Counted from the stretch's first letter, positions 25,846 to 34,856 are shown. The stretch is DNA of 64,000 nt from Lottiidibacillus patelloidae (GCF_002262935.1 NZ_NPIA01000001.1:124001-188000); one strand, 5' to 3'. Notes: generated by a model not told the origin, from the sequence alone. Translations and numbers: made by a program.

Positions 25846-27252
25846 ATGGGGAACTTTAAAAAAATAGCAATTATAGGTGGAGGTATCACCGGTTTAACGA
25901 CAGCTTTTTATTTACAAAAGCTAAAACGGGAACAAAACCTACCTATCGAAATTACGCTTTTTGAAAAAAATGACGTACTAGGTGGAAAAATTAATACGCT
26001 TTACAAAGATGGCTTTATTATTGAAAGAGGTCCAGACTCGTATCTTTCTAGAAAAGAAGCAATGACTAAACTTATTGAAGAGGTTGGTCTTGAAGATGAT
26101 TTAGTTAGAAATGAAACGGGTCAAGCATACATTTTAAATAATAAAACACTTCATCCAATTCCAGAAGGAGCGGTTATGGGTATTCCAACAAAAATGTCAC
26201 CGTTTGTGACAACCGCCCTTTTTTCCCCAATCGGCAAGGCAAGGGCAGCGTTTGATTTAATCAAACCGAGGTCGACTAATAAAGAAGACCAATCGTTAGG
26301 AGACTTTTTTCGCTACCGTTTAGGAGATGAAGTAGTTGAAAACTTAATAGAACCATTGCTCTCAGGCATTTATGCAGGGGATATTGATAAATTAAGTTTA
26401 ATGGCGACTTTTCCACAATTCTATCAAGTGGAACAGAAGTATCGCAGTTTAATTTTAGGAATGAAAAGCACAACTCCTAAAGCTGAAAAAGGGAAAAAGA
26501 AACAAGGTATCTTTTTAACATTAAAAAAAGGATTGTATTCCTTAGTTCAGGAAATTGAGAAGCAATTAACAGATGTGGAAATTGTTAAAAAGATAAAAAT
26601 TGAAAAGATTAGTCGTGATGTACAAGGCTACTATATTGAATCGGAAGATGGTCAATCTAGCTATTATGACAGTATTGTAATGACCACTCCACACTTCATA
26701 ACAGCTAAACTACTAAACGATAGCAGTGTCTTTTCAGAAGTAAGTGTACCAACAACTTCTGTAGCAAATGTAGCGTTAGCATACCCGAGGTCAGCTGTTA
26801 GCCTGGATAAAGAAGGCACTGGCTTTGTAGTATCACGAAATGAAAAAGACGTAAGAATTACAGCGTGTACGTGGACATATCGGAAATGGCCACACACTAC
26901 AAAAGAGGATTACGTGCTTTTACGATGTTATGTAGGACGACCAGATGATCAGCAAATCGTTGACAAATCTGACGAGGAAATTATTTCTGTCGTTAGAAAA
27001 GACTTAGAAAAGACGATGGGTGTTTCTGCTGAACCTGAATTTACTGTTGTAACCCGCTGGAAACAGGCTATGCAGCAATATGAAGTCGGTCACTTAAAGA
27101 AAAGAGAACAGCTAGAAAAAGAATTAATAGAAAAGTTTCCAGGATTATATATAGCTGGAGCATCTTACGATGGTGTTGGGCTCCCTGATTGTATCCGTCA
27201 AGGAGAAGCTATAGTTGGAAACGTCATTGAATATATAAAAGAAGATAAATAA
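25846..27252 (+). CDS. hemY: Coproporphyrinogen III oxidase HemY (CgoX)
   Basis: 468 residues of the FAD-dependent protoporphyrinogen oxidase superfamily. The dinucleotide-binding loop IIGGGITGLTTAFYL is at the start, GGKINTLYKDGFIIERGPDS follows, and GLPDCIRQGE lies near the C-terminus. In Gram-positive bacteria it oxidises coproporphyrinogen III to coproporphyrin III. Only a weak ribosome binding site precedes the ATG, which sits 4 bases after the hemH stop, so coupling is likely. Last gene of the hem operon, closed by the terminator at 27260. Confidence 0.95.
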   Translation: MGNFKKIAIIGGGITGLTTAFYLQKLKREQNLPIEITLFEKNDVLGGKINTLYKDGFIIERGPDSYLSRKEAMTKLIEEVGLEDDLVRNETGQAYILNNKTLHPIPEGAVMGIPTKMSPFVTTALFSPIGKARAAFDLIKPRSTNKEDQSLGDFFRYRLGDEVVENLIEPLLSGIYAGDIDKLSLMATFPQFYQVEQKYRSLILGMKSTTPKAEKGKKKQGIFLTLKKGLYSLVQEIEKQLTDVEIVKKIKIEKISRDVQGYYIESEDGQSSYYDSIVMTTPHFITAKLLNDSSVFSEVSVPTTSVANVALAYPRSAVSLDKEGTGFVVSRNEKDVRITACTWTYRKWPHTTKEDYVLLRCYVGRPDDQQIVDKSDEEIISVVRKDLEKTMGVSAEPEFTVVTRWKQAMQQYEVGHLKKREQLEKELIEKFPGLYIAGASYDGVGLPDCIRQGEAIVGNVIEYIKEDK

Positions 27253-27259
27253 TACTGAC

Positions 27260-27296
27260 AAGAGGTTAGCTACATAATTGCTAGCCTCTTTTTATT
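27260..27296 (+). terminator. Terminator of hemEHY
   Basis: 11-bp stem AAGAGGTTAGC/GCTAGCCTCTT with one G-U pair and a 9-nt loop, then TTTTTAT. Confidence 0.88.
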
Positions 27297-27393
27297 TGGA
27301 CAAGAAAATATATTAATATAATTGTATTTGATGATCAATATAATTAGGTTATAGCGGATGGAAAAATAACAATTGTTGGGAGAAGGTTTTATT

Positions 27394-28770
27394 ATGGTAT
27401 TTCTTAAAAGCAAATTCTTTACTTCAGCATTAATATTGAATATGATTTGCACTAGTCTCATAGGGTGTAGTTCAGTGGAAGATATGCAAGGTGAGAATTT
27501 AAATAGCAATAGTAAAACACCAGAGATTACAGAGATAAAAAATGTGATCTTATTAATTGGCGATGGCATGGGTACAACTTACACTACTGCTTATCGCTAT
27601 TATAAGGATAATCTAACTACTTCGATAATGGAAAAAACAAGCTTTGATCCATATCTTGTAGGCCTACAAACAACGTATTCATTTGATGAGGATCATAACA
27701 TAACAGATTCTGCAGCAGCTGCAACTTCTTTATCTTCTGGAATAAAAACATATAATGGGGCGATAGGTGTTGATATGCATGAAGATGATGTGAAAACTGT
27801 ATTAGAAGTCGCAAAAGAACTAGGCAAGTCTACTGGTCTCATTGCTACATCTACGATTAACCATGCAACACCGGCAGCATTTGGTGCCCACAATAAATCT
27901 CGAAAAAATTATTCAGAAATTGCCAACGATTATTATGATGATCTTGTTAATGGAAAACATAAAGTAGATATATTACTCGGTGGGGGAAGAAATGAATTTG
28001 TTCGAAAGGACCGCAACTTAGTAGAAGAATTTAAAAAAGATGGATATGCATTTGTCACAACTCGTAAAGAATTGTTGGAAAATCAAAATGAACAAGTGAT
28101 CGGGTTATTTGCAGAAGGTGCATTACCAAAAATGATTGACCGTTCAAAAGAAACTCCTTCCCTTGAAGATATGACCTTAGCTGCGCTTAAACAATTAAAT
28201 AAGAATGAGAACGGCTTCTTTTTGATGGTGGAAGGAAGTCAAATTGACTGGGGTGGTCATGACAATGATATTGTTAGTGTTATGAGTGAGATGGAAGACT
28301 TCGAAAAGGCATTTAAAGCAGCAATAGACTTTGCAATAAAAGATAAGCATACGTTAGTGATTGCAACAGGAGATCACGAAACTGGGGGATTAAGTGTCGG
28401 AAGTGGATCTGACTATAATTGGAATTTTGAAATTATAAAGCAAGTTACACGCACGCCATCGTTTATCGCAAATAAATTAATAGCTCAAGCTGATGTAGAA
28501 AAGACATTAAAAAAATACATAAAATTTTCTTTAACAAGAGAAGAAGTTAACAAAGTTATTGATAAAGTTAATTCTAATCCAGCTGGAACAGTCAAGACGA
28601 TTGCTAGTATTATAAACAAGCGGTCTAATACAGGTTGGACTACTAATGGGCATACTGGTCAAGATGTACCTGTATATGCCTTCGGTCCAGGAAGTGCTTT
28701 GTTCGCTGGGTTAACCGATAATACAGAAACTGCAAAAAATATAATTAAAATGCTAAATCTTTCGCATTAA
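27394..28770 (+). CDS. Alkaline phosphatase, lipoprotein
   Basis: 458 residues. The signal peptide ends in a lipobox (SLIGC, Cys25), so the enzyme is probably membrane-anchored outside the cell. The family motifs are intact: LLIGDGMG, DSAAAAT with nucleophile Ser106, EGSQIDWGGHDND, TGDHETGG and NGHTGQDVPVYAFGPG. It hydrolyses phosphate monoesters and uses zinc and magnesium. GGGAGAAGG precedes ATG 27394. Two AATATAATT copies 22 bases apart (27315, 27337) lie in its upstream region, but no clear PhoP box was recognised. A link to phosphate starvation is typical for the family, not shown here. Confidence 0.92.
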   Translation: MVFLKSKFFTSALILNMICTSLIGCSSVEDMQGENLNSNSKTPEITEIKNVILLIGDGMGTTYTTAYRYYKDNLTTSIMEKTSFDPYLVGLQTTYSFDEDHNITDSAAAATSLSSGIKTYNGAIGVDMHEDDVKTVLEVAKELGKSTGLIATSTINHATPAAFGAHNKSRKNYSEIANDYYDDLVNGKHKVDILLGGGRNEFVRKDRNLVEEFKKDGYAFVTTRKELLENQNEQVIGLFAEGALPKMIDRSKETPSLEDMTLAALKQLNKNENGFFLMVEGSQIDWGGHDNDIVSVMSEMEDFEKAFKAAIDFAIKDKHTLVIATGDHETGGLSVGSGSDYNWNFEIIKQVTRTPSFIANKLIAQADVEKTLKKYIKFSLTREEVNKVIDKVNSNPAGTVKTIASIINKRSNTGWTTNGHTGQDVPVYAFGPGSALFAGLTDNTETAKNIIKMLNLSH

Positions 28771-28915
28771 TCTGTCGAATATAATTATTACGACATTATT
28801 TCCCTGAAAATAATGTCAAATGAAGGAGAGGAAATTAGAAAAGAGGATAATATGTTGAAAGAGCGAAAACAATAAAGTAGATTGGAAAGTTTTGCAGAAA
28901 CGGAAGGTGATTTGG

Positions 28916-29650
28916 TTGAAAGTGACTGTTATTGGTTATTGGGGAGGATTCCCGGGAAAAAATGAAGCAACTTCGGGATATTTATTTCAACATGATGGTT
29001 TTTCGTTATTAGTTGACTGTGGAAGTGGAGTTTTATCTCAACTACAAAATTATATTGCAATTGAAAGTTTAGATGCCGTTATTCTCTCTCATTATCACCA
29101 TGATCATATAGCCGATATAGGGCCTTTACAATATGGACGTTTAGTACGAACAATGCTTGGTGAATGTCATACGCCGTTACCGATATACGGGCATACATTA
29201 GATAACGATCAGTTTAACAAGTTAACTTATAAAAATTATACGACTGGGATTGCTTATGACCCTGCCCAACGATTACAAATTGGGCCTTTTTCAATAGAAT
29301 TTCTGAAAACAATTCATCCAGCACCTTGCTTTGCACTCAAAATCGGTACAAATTCAAGTACTGTTGTGTATACTGCAGATACTAGTTATTTAGAAAATCT
29401 TATTCCGTTTAGTAAAGATGCTGACTTATTGATAGCAGAATGTAGCTTTTACGCAGAACAAGACGGTAAAAATGCAGGCCATTTAAATTCTTTAGACGTA
29501 GCTACGATTGCAACTGATGCAAATGTAAAGCATGTTTTGCTAACGCACTTGCCGCACTTTGGCGATCATAATCAATTAATTAAGGAAACGAATACAAAGT
29601 TCACAGGTAAAACGACATTAGCTTCTTCTGGCTTTGTTTGGGAAGCGTGA
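28916..29650 (+). CDS. yhfI: Metallo-beta-lactamase-fold hydrolase YhfI
   Basis: 244 residues. The SHYHHDH metal motif near residue 58, an Asp in YTADTSYL and the terminal LTHLPH place it in the RNase Z/ElaC-like branch of the metallo-beta-lactamase fold. Length and sequence (VTVIGYWGGFPGKNEATSGY) match Bacillus YhfI. TTG 28916 has GGTG 6 bases before it; the frame upstream to 28892 lacks a ribosome binding site. The substrate is unknown; nucleic acid or a phosphodiester is plausible from the branch. Confidence 0.9.
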   Translation: MKVTVIGYWGGFPGKNEATSGYLFQHDGFSLLVDCGSGVLSQLQNYIAIESLDAVILSHYHHDHIADIGPLQYGRLVRTMLGECHTPLPIYGHTLDNDQFNKLTYKNYTTGIAYDPAQRLQIGPFSIEFLKTIHPAPCFALKIGTNSSTVVYTADTSYLENLIPFSKDADLLIAECSFYAEQDGKNAGHLNSLDVATIATDANVKHVLLTHLPHFGDHNQLIKETNTKFTGKTTLASSGFVWEA

Positions 29651-29664
29651 AACGACAGTCCCCA

Positions 29665-29700
29665 AAATAAGGGAAGAATAGTTGTCCTCTTTCCTTATTT
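29665..29700. terminator. Bidirectional terminator after yhfI
   Basis: 13-bp stem AAATAAGGGAAGA/TCTTTCCTTATTT with one G-U pair, loop 10 nt, flanked by T-rich and A-rich sequence. It serves yhfI and the convergent small gene. Confidence 0.8.
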
Positions 29701-29702
29701 GA

Positions 29703-29990
29703 TTATTTTTCTAACAGTACGATTTTATTTTCTTCTGGAATTAGATCAACTACTTCATATTGTAGGTTTGCGATATCATCAAATATAAGCTCTGGCAATG
29801 TAATGGTATCTCCAATTTTTAGACGAATAAAAAATTGACTGCTGCTTTTTTCAGACACAACATTAATTACTATCGTTGTATTATTTAGATATCCACCAAA
29901 AAACCACGTGTATTCTACAATTTCCTCTGTTTCATATTCAACAGAAATAATTTCCTGCCCAACTTTAAATATTTCTTCATTTTTTTTCAT
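29703..29990 (-). CDS. Uncharacterised small acidic protein
   Basis: 95 residues, no signal peptide or membrane helix, mostly predicted beta strands, rich in Glu and Ile (VGQEIISVEYETEEIVEYTW). I do not recognise the family. ATG 29990 has AAAGGAG 8 bases upstream; GTG 29999 overlaps it. It stands alone between yhfI and the paa operon, divergent from paaA. It could be a short stress or regulatory protein; no function can be assigned. Confidence 0.65.
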   Translation of the reverse strand: MKKNEEIFKVGQEIISVEYETEEIVEYTWFFGGYLNNTTIVINVVSEKSSSQFFIRLKIGDTITLPELIFDDIANLQYEVVDLIPEENKIVLLEK

Positions 29991-30135
29991 ATTAGACACT
30001 CCTTTATCTAGTTCTTAAGGATAAATATACCACTCGAATATTAATTATGAAAATACCGTTATCAATACGAAGCATGACATTTTGTAATATAAAAATAATC
30101 TTTTAATACTAGTAAAAGTAGAAGAAAAATAAATT

Positions 30136-30149
30136 AGTAAACGCTTCCA
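30136..30149 (-). promoter_or_regulatory. cre site (CcpA catabolite-response element)
   Basis: The reverse strand reads TGGAAGCGTTTACT, which fits the TGNAANCGNWNNCW consensus at all fixed positions. It lies about 60-70 bases upstream of the predicted paa transcription start, in the paaA 5' region. It suggests carbon catabolite control of phenylacetyl-CoA breakdown. Confidence 0.7.
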
Positions 30150-30172
30150 TTGTTAATTTAATAGGAAAACAA

Positions 30173-30201
30173 TTGTATTTTATGTGACGATATTTTATAA
30201 T
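30173..30201 (+). promoter_or_regulatory. Sigma-A promoter of the paa operon
   Basis: -35 TTGTAT (30173-30178), 17-base spacer, -10 TATAAT (30196-30201). Transcription would start near 30208, about 34 bases before paaA. Confidence 0.75.
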
Positions 30202-30241
30202 TACGTTAAGAAAGCGTTATATATTGAAAGGGGAGTTAATG

Positions 30242-31198
30242 ATGGCTGATTTAAAAGCATTTAATAATATGACCGAAGAAGAAAAGCTTGCTCATTTTAT
30301 GGAGCGAATTGAAAGCGGTGACAAAATCGAGGCAGATGATTGGATGCCTGATGAATATCGCATGACATTAATTAAGCTTATTTCCATGCATGCAATTAGC
30401 GAAATTATGGGAGCGCTTCCAGAAAAGGAATGGGTTCCAAAAGCACCTTCATTACGACGTAAATTAGGAATAATGGCAAAAGTACAAGACGAAATGGGAC
30501 ACGGGCAGTTGTTACTCCGCGTAGCAGAAGATTTAATGGCACCTTTAGGGAAGTCTCGTGAAGATATTATGCAAGATTTATTTAGCGGAGATTTAAAGTT
30601 TCATAATGTATTCCATATGGAAGCGCCTACATGGGGAGATGCTGGATTAATTGGTTGGTTAGTAGATGGAGCGGCCATTATTACCCAAACAAATATGCTA
30701 AATGCATCTTACGGACCATATGCAAGAGCATTACAACGTATTTGTGCAGAGGAAGTTTTCCATGCGCAACACGGAGAAGCAATTATTATTGCTTTAGCAG
30801 AAGGAACAGAAGCTCAAAAAGAACTAATCCAAGATGCAGTTAACCGTTGGTGGGATGCGTTATTAATGTTCTTTGGACCTGCTTCAGCAAATACGACAGG
30901 GTCTTCTAAAATGGATACGACGATTAAATATAAAATTCGTACGAAAACGAATGAAGATTTCCGTCAGGATTTCTTAACGAAATACATCCCTCGTATCCTT
31001 TCATTAGGTATTACTGTGCCTGATGAGACATTACGGTTTGATGAAGAAACTGGTAAATGGGAGTACAAACAACCAGATTGGAACGAATTTAAGCAAATTA
31101 TTAAAAATAACGGACCAAAATCGAAAGAGCGTTTACGTCTTCGTGAACTTTCATATGAAAATAATGCTTGGGTACGTGATGCATTAGGAATGCAATAA
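30242..31198 (+). CDS. paaA: Phenylacetyl-CoA 1,2-epoxidase catalytic subunit PaaA
   Basis: 318 residues of the ferritin-like diiron fold. AKVQDEMGHGQLLLR and EEVFHAQHGE hold the ExxH iron-binding pairs. With PaaC it forms the core that epoxidises the aromatic ring of phenylacetyl-CoA using O2, the first committed step. AAGGGGAG is 6 bases before ATG 30242; an ATG three bases earlier is possible. It is first in the operon, just downstream of the promoter and cre site. Length and motifs are as in other bacteria. Confidence 0.95.
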   Translation: MADLKAFNNMTEEEKLAHFMERIESGDKIEADDWMPDEYRMTLIKLISMHAISEIMGALPEKEWVPKAPSLRRKLGIMAKVQDEMGHGQLLLRVAEDLMAPLGKSREDIMQDLFSGDLKFHNVFHMEAPTWGDAGLIGWLVDGAAIITQTNMLNASYGPYARALQRICAEEVFHAQHGEAIIIALAEGTEAQKELIQDAVNRWWDALLMFFGPASANTTGSSKMDTTIKYKIRTKTNEDFRQDFLTKYIPRILSLGITVPDETLRFDEETGKWEYKQPDWNEFKQIIKNNGPKSKERLRLRELSYENNAWVRDALGMQ

Positions 31199-31245
31199 AT
31201 AAATACTAGAATACTAGAGAAATAGCTTAATAGGAGGGATTATTT

Positions 31246-31605
31246 GTGACGGAAAAGAAAAGTAAACCTGCATTTTATCAAGAATTTGAAGTGTTCAGTA
31301 AACGTACGCCATCTTCGCAATTTCAACACCAATTTAGCTTGTTAGCTCCGAACCATGAAATTGCATTAGTTATGGCGCAGGAAAATTTTATGCGTCGTGA
31401 GCCAGTTGCAGACATCTGGGTAGTAAAGCGTACTGATGTACGTGGACTTTCGCAAGAAGAACGCGAATCATTAAAACGTTTAGATAATAAAGATTATCGT
31501 ATGACTAAAGGATATGGATACTTAAAGAAAAAATGGCGTAAGTATGAACAAGAAATGCTTGATGAACAAGAAATCTTATCATGGGGAGAAGGTGGCAAGA
31601 AGTGA
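31246..31605 (+). CDS. paaB: Phenylacetyl-CoA epoxidase subunit PaaB
   Basis: 119 residues. FYQEFEVFSKRTPSSQFQHQ and ALVMAQENFMRREPVADIWV are typical PaaB stretches. PaaB is a small bridging subunit of the PaaABCE epoxidase complex. The GTG start follows AGGAGG by 7-8 bases. The C-terminus is longer than the common ~95 residues, with a charged tail (KWRKYEQEMLDEQE). Its stop overlaps the paaC start. Confidence 0.93.
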   Translation: MTEKKSKPAFYQEFEVFSKRTPSSQFQHQFSLLAPNHEIALVMAQENFMRREPVADIWVVKRTDVRGLSQEERESLKRLDNKDYRMTKGYGYLKKKWRKYEQEMLDEQEILSWGEGGKK

Positions 31606-32423
31606 TCATTAAAACAGCAGAAGAAGCAAAACAAAACAAAGATTACAAAGCAACATTAACAGAACTATTATATCAGTTAGCTGATGATGACTTTATTCTT
31701 GCATATCGAGGTTCAGAATGGTTAGGGTTAGCTCCTCACATTGAAGAGGATGTTGCATTTTCTTCAATTAACCAAGACACAATGGGGCATGCGACGATTT
31801 ATTACAATCTGTTAGAAGATTTAGGTGAAGGAAAATCAGATGATTTAGCTCACATGCGCCCTGCGGCAGAGAGACAGAACGCAATTATTCTTGAAGAAGT
31901 AAATGGAACGGGTGACTATTTAACCGAACCAAGATATGATTGGGCATTTGCAGTCGTTCGTAATTACTTCTATGACTTAGCGAAAAAGATAAAATTAGAA
32001 GCATTAAAAACTAGTTCTTATGAGCCACTTGCACATGCTGCTGTAAAAATAAATATGGAGCAGTATTACCATGTTATGCATTGGAGTACATGGTTTAAAC
32101 AATTGCTAAGTGCTAATGAAGATGCTAAAAAACGAATGATGACAGCTGTAGAAAAGGTCTGGATTGATTTTGATAATGTACTATCATTTGGTCCTAAGGC
32201 AAAAGAGCTTGCGGAATTAGGTATTATTGAAGCAGAAGAGACGATTAAACAACGCTGGATTTCACATATGAAGGCAGTATTTGAAGAGTTAGAAATAGAT
32301 TATCCAGGTGAGCTTGGATCGAAACGTGGTAACGGACGTATTGGTGAGCATACAACTGACCTAGACGAAGCATTAAAAACACTTCGTGAAGTGTATGAAA
32401 CAGACACAGTTACCGCTTGGTAA
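31602..32423 (+). CDS. paaC: Phenylacetyl-CoA epoxidase structural subunit PaaC
   Basis: 273 residues, ferritin-like helical fold related to PaaA. LLYQLADDDFILAYRGSEWLGLAP is the family opening, and INQDTMGHATIYYNLLEDLG shows the remnant iron-site region. PaaC pairs with PaaA without itself being catalytic. The GTG at 31602 overlaps the paaB stop (GTGA) and has AAGGTGG 7 bases before it; a longer N-terminus would lie fully inside paaB. Typical third gene of paaABCD. Confidence 0.94.
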   Translation: MIIKTAEEAKQNKDYKATLTELLYQLADDDFILAYRGSEWLGLAPHIEEDVAFSSINQDTMGHATIYYNLLEDLGEGKSDDLAHMRPAAERQNAIILEEVNGTGDYLTEPRYDWAFAVVRNYFYDLAKKIKLEALKTSSYEPLAHAAVKINMEQYYHVMHWSTWFKQLLSANEDAKKRMMTAVEKVWIDFDNVLSFGPKAKELAELGIIEAEETIKQRWISHMKAVFEELEIDYPGELGSKRGNGRIGEHTTDLDEALKTLREVYETDTVTAW

Positions 32424-32449
32424 TGAAAAACACCGAAAGGGTGAAAGCC

Positions 32450-32950
32450 ATGCCTAGCAACTTAGAGCAGTTACATCAAGATGTACTTAACGCCTTGGAA
32501 ACTGTCAAGGATCCAGAAATTGATTCGGTAAGTGTCGGAGACCTTGGCATGATTGAAGACGTATCCATTGTCGATAATAAAGCTTTCATAAAAGTGTTAC
32601 CTACATTTATGGGATGCCCTGCGTTAGAAATTATTCAGCAGAATATTGAAAAAGCGGTAGGAAATGTGGAAGGAATTGATGAAACAACTGTTGAATTCAT
32701 CCACCATCCACCGTGGACATCTGACAGGGTATCAAAAGAAGGTAGAGAGCGTTTAAAGGAATTTGGAATTGCACCTCCACCGGAAAAGTGGAATCCCGAT
32801 GGTAAATATGAAATAGAATGTCCATATTGTACTTCTCTTTACACGACCGTTGACAATATTTTCGGACCAACAGCGTGTAGAAGTATTTTATATTGTAAAA
32901 GTTGTAAAAATCCGTTTGAGGCAATGAAACCAGTCTTTACCGATATGTAG
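32450..32950 (+). CDS. paaD: PaaD, MIP18-type Fe-S assembly protein of the epoxidase
   Basis: 166 residues. An N-terminal MIP18/DUF59 domain (TVKDPEIDSVSVGDLGMI, FMGCPALEI) is followed by a C-terminal zinc-ribbon-like domain with Cys pairs (CPYCTS, CRSILYCKSC). This is the two-part PaaD architecture. PaaD is thought to help mature the iron-sulfur centre of the PaaE reductase. The ATG at 32450 has AAAGGGTG 6 bases upstream. Its presence is notable because no PaaE is encoded next to it. Confidence 0.93.
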   Translation: MPSNLEQLHQDVLNALETVKDPEIDSVSVGDLGMIEDVSIVDNKAFIKVLPTFMGCPALEIIQQNIEKAVGNVEGIDETTVEFIHHPPWTSDRVSKEGRERLKEFGIAPPPEKWNPDGKYEIECPYCTSLYTTVDNIFGPTACRSILYCKSCKNPFEAMKPVFTDM

Positions 32951-32974
32951 TAAAAAATAGGGGGTAATTTGATT

Positions 32975-33280
32975 ATGTTCAAAATGACAGCATTATTTAA
33001 ACAACCAAAAGATAAGGAAAAGTTTGATGAGTACTATTTCAACACTCATGCACCTTTAACAGAAAAAATCCCAGGACTTCGTAAAATGACTGTTACTAAG
33101 ATCGTTGGTTCTCCAATGGGCGAAAGTGAATTTTACATGCAATGTGATATGTATTATGACGACTTCGAAGCATTTAAAGTAGCATCAAAAACTCCAGAGG
33201 CTAAAGCGTCAGGGAAAGACGTTATGTCTTTTGCTGGTGATATTGTAACATTTATGTTCGGTGAGGAAGTCAATGAGTAA
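32975..33280 (+). CDS. EthD-family small protein within the paa operon
   Basis: 101 residues with the EthD/dimeric alpha-beta barrel layout: an N-terminal strand MTALFKQPKDKEKFDEYYFN, the motif HAPLTEKIPGLRKM and a closing strand. No catalytic residue can be assigned. AGGGGG lies 9 bases before ATG; a TTG at 32969 is too close to it. The gene overlaps the next crotonase by 8 bases. It sits exactly where paaE is found in many other paa clusters. Relatives act as small accessory proteins in monooxygenase clusters, so a helper role is plausible. Confidence 0.85.
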   Translation: MFKMTALFKQPKDKEKFDEYYFNTHAPLTEKIPGLRKMTVTKIVGSPMGESEFYMQCDMYYDDFEAFKVASKTPEAKASGKDVMSFAGDIVTFMFGEEVNE

Positions 33281-34055
33281 TTTTGATTTTGAGCATATTA
33301 CAACATCAATTGCTGATGGTATTGCTACAATTGAATTGAATCGTCCTACTGTGTTAAATGCAATTAACAGGAAGATGGTTCGAGAAATTGTTACAGCACT
33401 TGAAGCGTTTGATATTGACGATAGTGTGCGAGTAAATGTAATAAAAGGAACTGGCCGAGCTTTTGCAGCTGGTGCTGATATTGATGAAATGGCAAATGAT
33501 ACGGCGATCTCAATGGAGCTTATGAACCAGTTTGTCGATTGGGATCGTATCGCTGTTATAAAGAAACCGATCATAGGTGAGGTTCATGGCTTTGCTTTAG
33601 GCGGGGGTTTTGAACTAGCATTATGCTGTGACATGATATTTGCAGCAGAAGGTACAAAGTTTGGTTTCCCAGAAATTAGTATCGGTGCGATGCCCGGAGC
33701 TGGTGGAACGCAGCGCTTAACAAAGTTAATGGGGCGAACGAAAGCAATTGAGTGGTTGTGGCTCGGTGAACCAATGGATGCAAAGGAAGCGCTTCATTAT
33801 GGTGTAATTAACCGCATTGTCGCACCGGAAGTTTTACATGAAGAAACGATAAAATTTGCAAAAAGATTAGTAAAGCAGCCACCTTTATCACTTAGATTAA
33901 TAAAAGAATCTGTGAACAAAGCAGTTGATTATTCGCTGTATGAAGGCATGCAGTTTGAACGAAAGAACTTCTACATGCTATTTGCTTCACAAGATCAAAA
34001 AGAAGGCATGAAAGCTTTTATTGAAAAACGCAAACCGAAATTCGAAGGAAGGTAG
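33273..34055 (+). CDS. Enoyl-CoA hydratase/isomerase (PaaF-like)
   Basis: 260 residues, crotonase fold. AAGADIDEM and FPEISIGAMPGAGGTQRL contain the oxyanion-hole glycines and the Glu pair region used by hydratases. In the Paa pathway PaaF hydrates 2,3-dehydroadipyl-CoA. GAGGAAG lies 5 bases before ATG 33273, and the gene overlaps the EthD gene, so it is coupled. Which of the three crotonases here performs which step is not decided by sequence. Confidence 0.88.
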   Translation: MSNFDFEHITTSIADGIATIELNRPTVLNAINRKMVREIVTALEAFDIDDSVRVNVIKGTGRAFAAGADIDEMANDTAISMELMNQFVDWDRIAVIKKPIIGEVHGFALGGGFELALCCDMIFAAEGTKFGFPEISIGAMPGAGGTQRLTKLMGRTKAIEWLWLGEPMDAKEALHYGVINRIVAPEVLHEETIKFAKRLVKQPPLSLRLIKESVNKAVDYSLYEGMQFERKNFYMLFASQDQKEGMKAFIEKRKPKFEGR

Positions 34056-34063
34056 GTCTAGCG

Positions 34064-34837
34064 ATGTTTGAAACAATAAAATATGAAGTGAAAAACGGAG
34101 TAGCTTGGCTTACTTTAAACCGTCCTGATAAGCTTAATGCTTTTACAGAACAAATGAATACCGAAGTAGGTAAAGCAGTAAAGCAAGCAGCGAAAGATAA
34201 AGAAGTGCGCTGTCTAGTCATAGCCGGAGCAGGAAAAGCATTTTGTTCCGGGGAAGACTTAGGAAGCATTGGCGAGGAAACGAATCATGGGGAAATTCTT
34301 CGCAACCGTTACAATCCGATGATTATGACGCTTGCAAATTTTGAAAAGCCTATCGTTGCCGCCATTAATGGTGCAGCAGCAGGTGCTGGGATGAGTTTAG
34401 CGTTAGCGTGCGACTTCCGCATCGCCTCTGAAAAAGCTAGTTTCATAGAAGCATTTATTCATGTCGGATTAGTTCCTGACTCTGGTAATCTTTTTTACTT
34501 ACCTCGGTTAGTAGGACATGCGAAAGCACTGGAGCTCGCAGTTTTAGGAGAAAAGATAAAAGCTGAACAAGCAAAAGAATTAGGGCTCGTTACAAAAGTT
34601 GTTCCAGCTGATTCATTAGAAGAAGAAACAGCAGCATTTGCGGAGCGATTGGCGACAATGCCAACGAAAGCAATTGGGTTAATTAAGCGTTACCTCCGTG
34701 AGAGCTGGGAAAGCTCACTTGATGAAATGCTTGAAAAAGAAGCTTATGCACAACGTACAGCTGGTCTAACGGAAGATCATCAAGAAGGTGTCAATGCCTT
34801 TTTAGAAAAGCGCAGACCACAATTTAAAGGAAACTAA
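34064..34837 (+). CDS. paaG: PaaG, ring-1,2-epoxyphenylacetyl-CoA isomerase
   Basis: 257 residues, crotonase fold. FCSGEDLGSI replaces the usual GADL, and HVGLVPDSGNLF carries the aspartate that PaaG uses for isomerisation in place of a hydratase glutamate. PaaG converts the 1,2-epoxide to 2-oxepin-2(3H)-ylideneacetyl-CoA. It lies 8 bases after the preceding crotonase gene. GGAAGGTAGG precedes the ATG. The best supported of the three crotonase assignments. Confidence 0.9.
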   Translation: MFETIKYEVKNGVAWLTLNRPDKLNAFTEQMNTEVGKAVKQAAKDKEVRCLVIAGAGKAFCSGEDLGSIGEETNHGEILRNRYNPMIMTLANFEKPIVAAINGAAAGAGMSLALACDFRIASEKASFIEAFIHVGLVPDSGNLFYLPRLVGHAKALELAVLGEKIKAEQAKELGLVTKVVPADSLEEETAAFAERLATMPTKAIGLIKRYLRESWESSLDEMLEKEAYAQRTAGLTEDHQEGVNAFLEKRRPQFKGN

Positions 34838-34856
34838 AACTAGAGGAGTGTTAAAA

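Noticed and set aside
28792-28817. Hairpin GACATTATTT/AAATAATGTC after the alkaline phosphatase gene
   Set aside because: A 10-bp AT-rich stem with no U-run on the plus strand; too weak to call a terminator.
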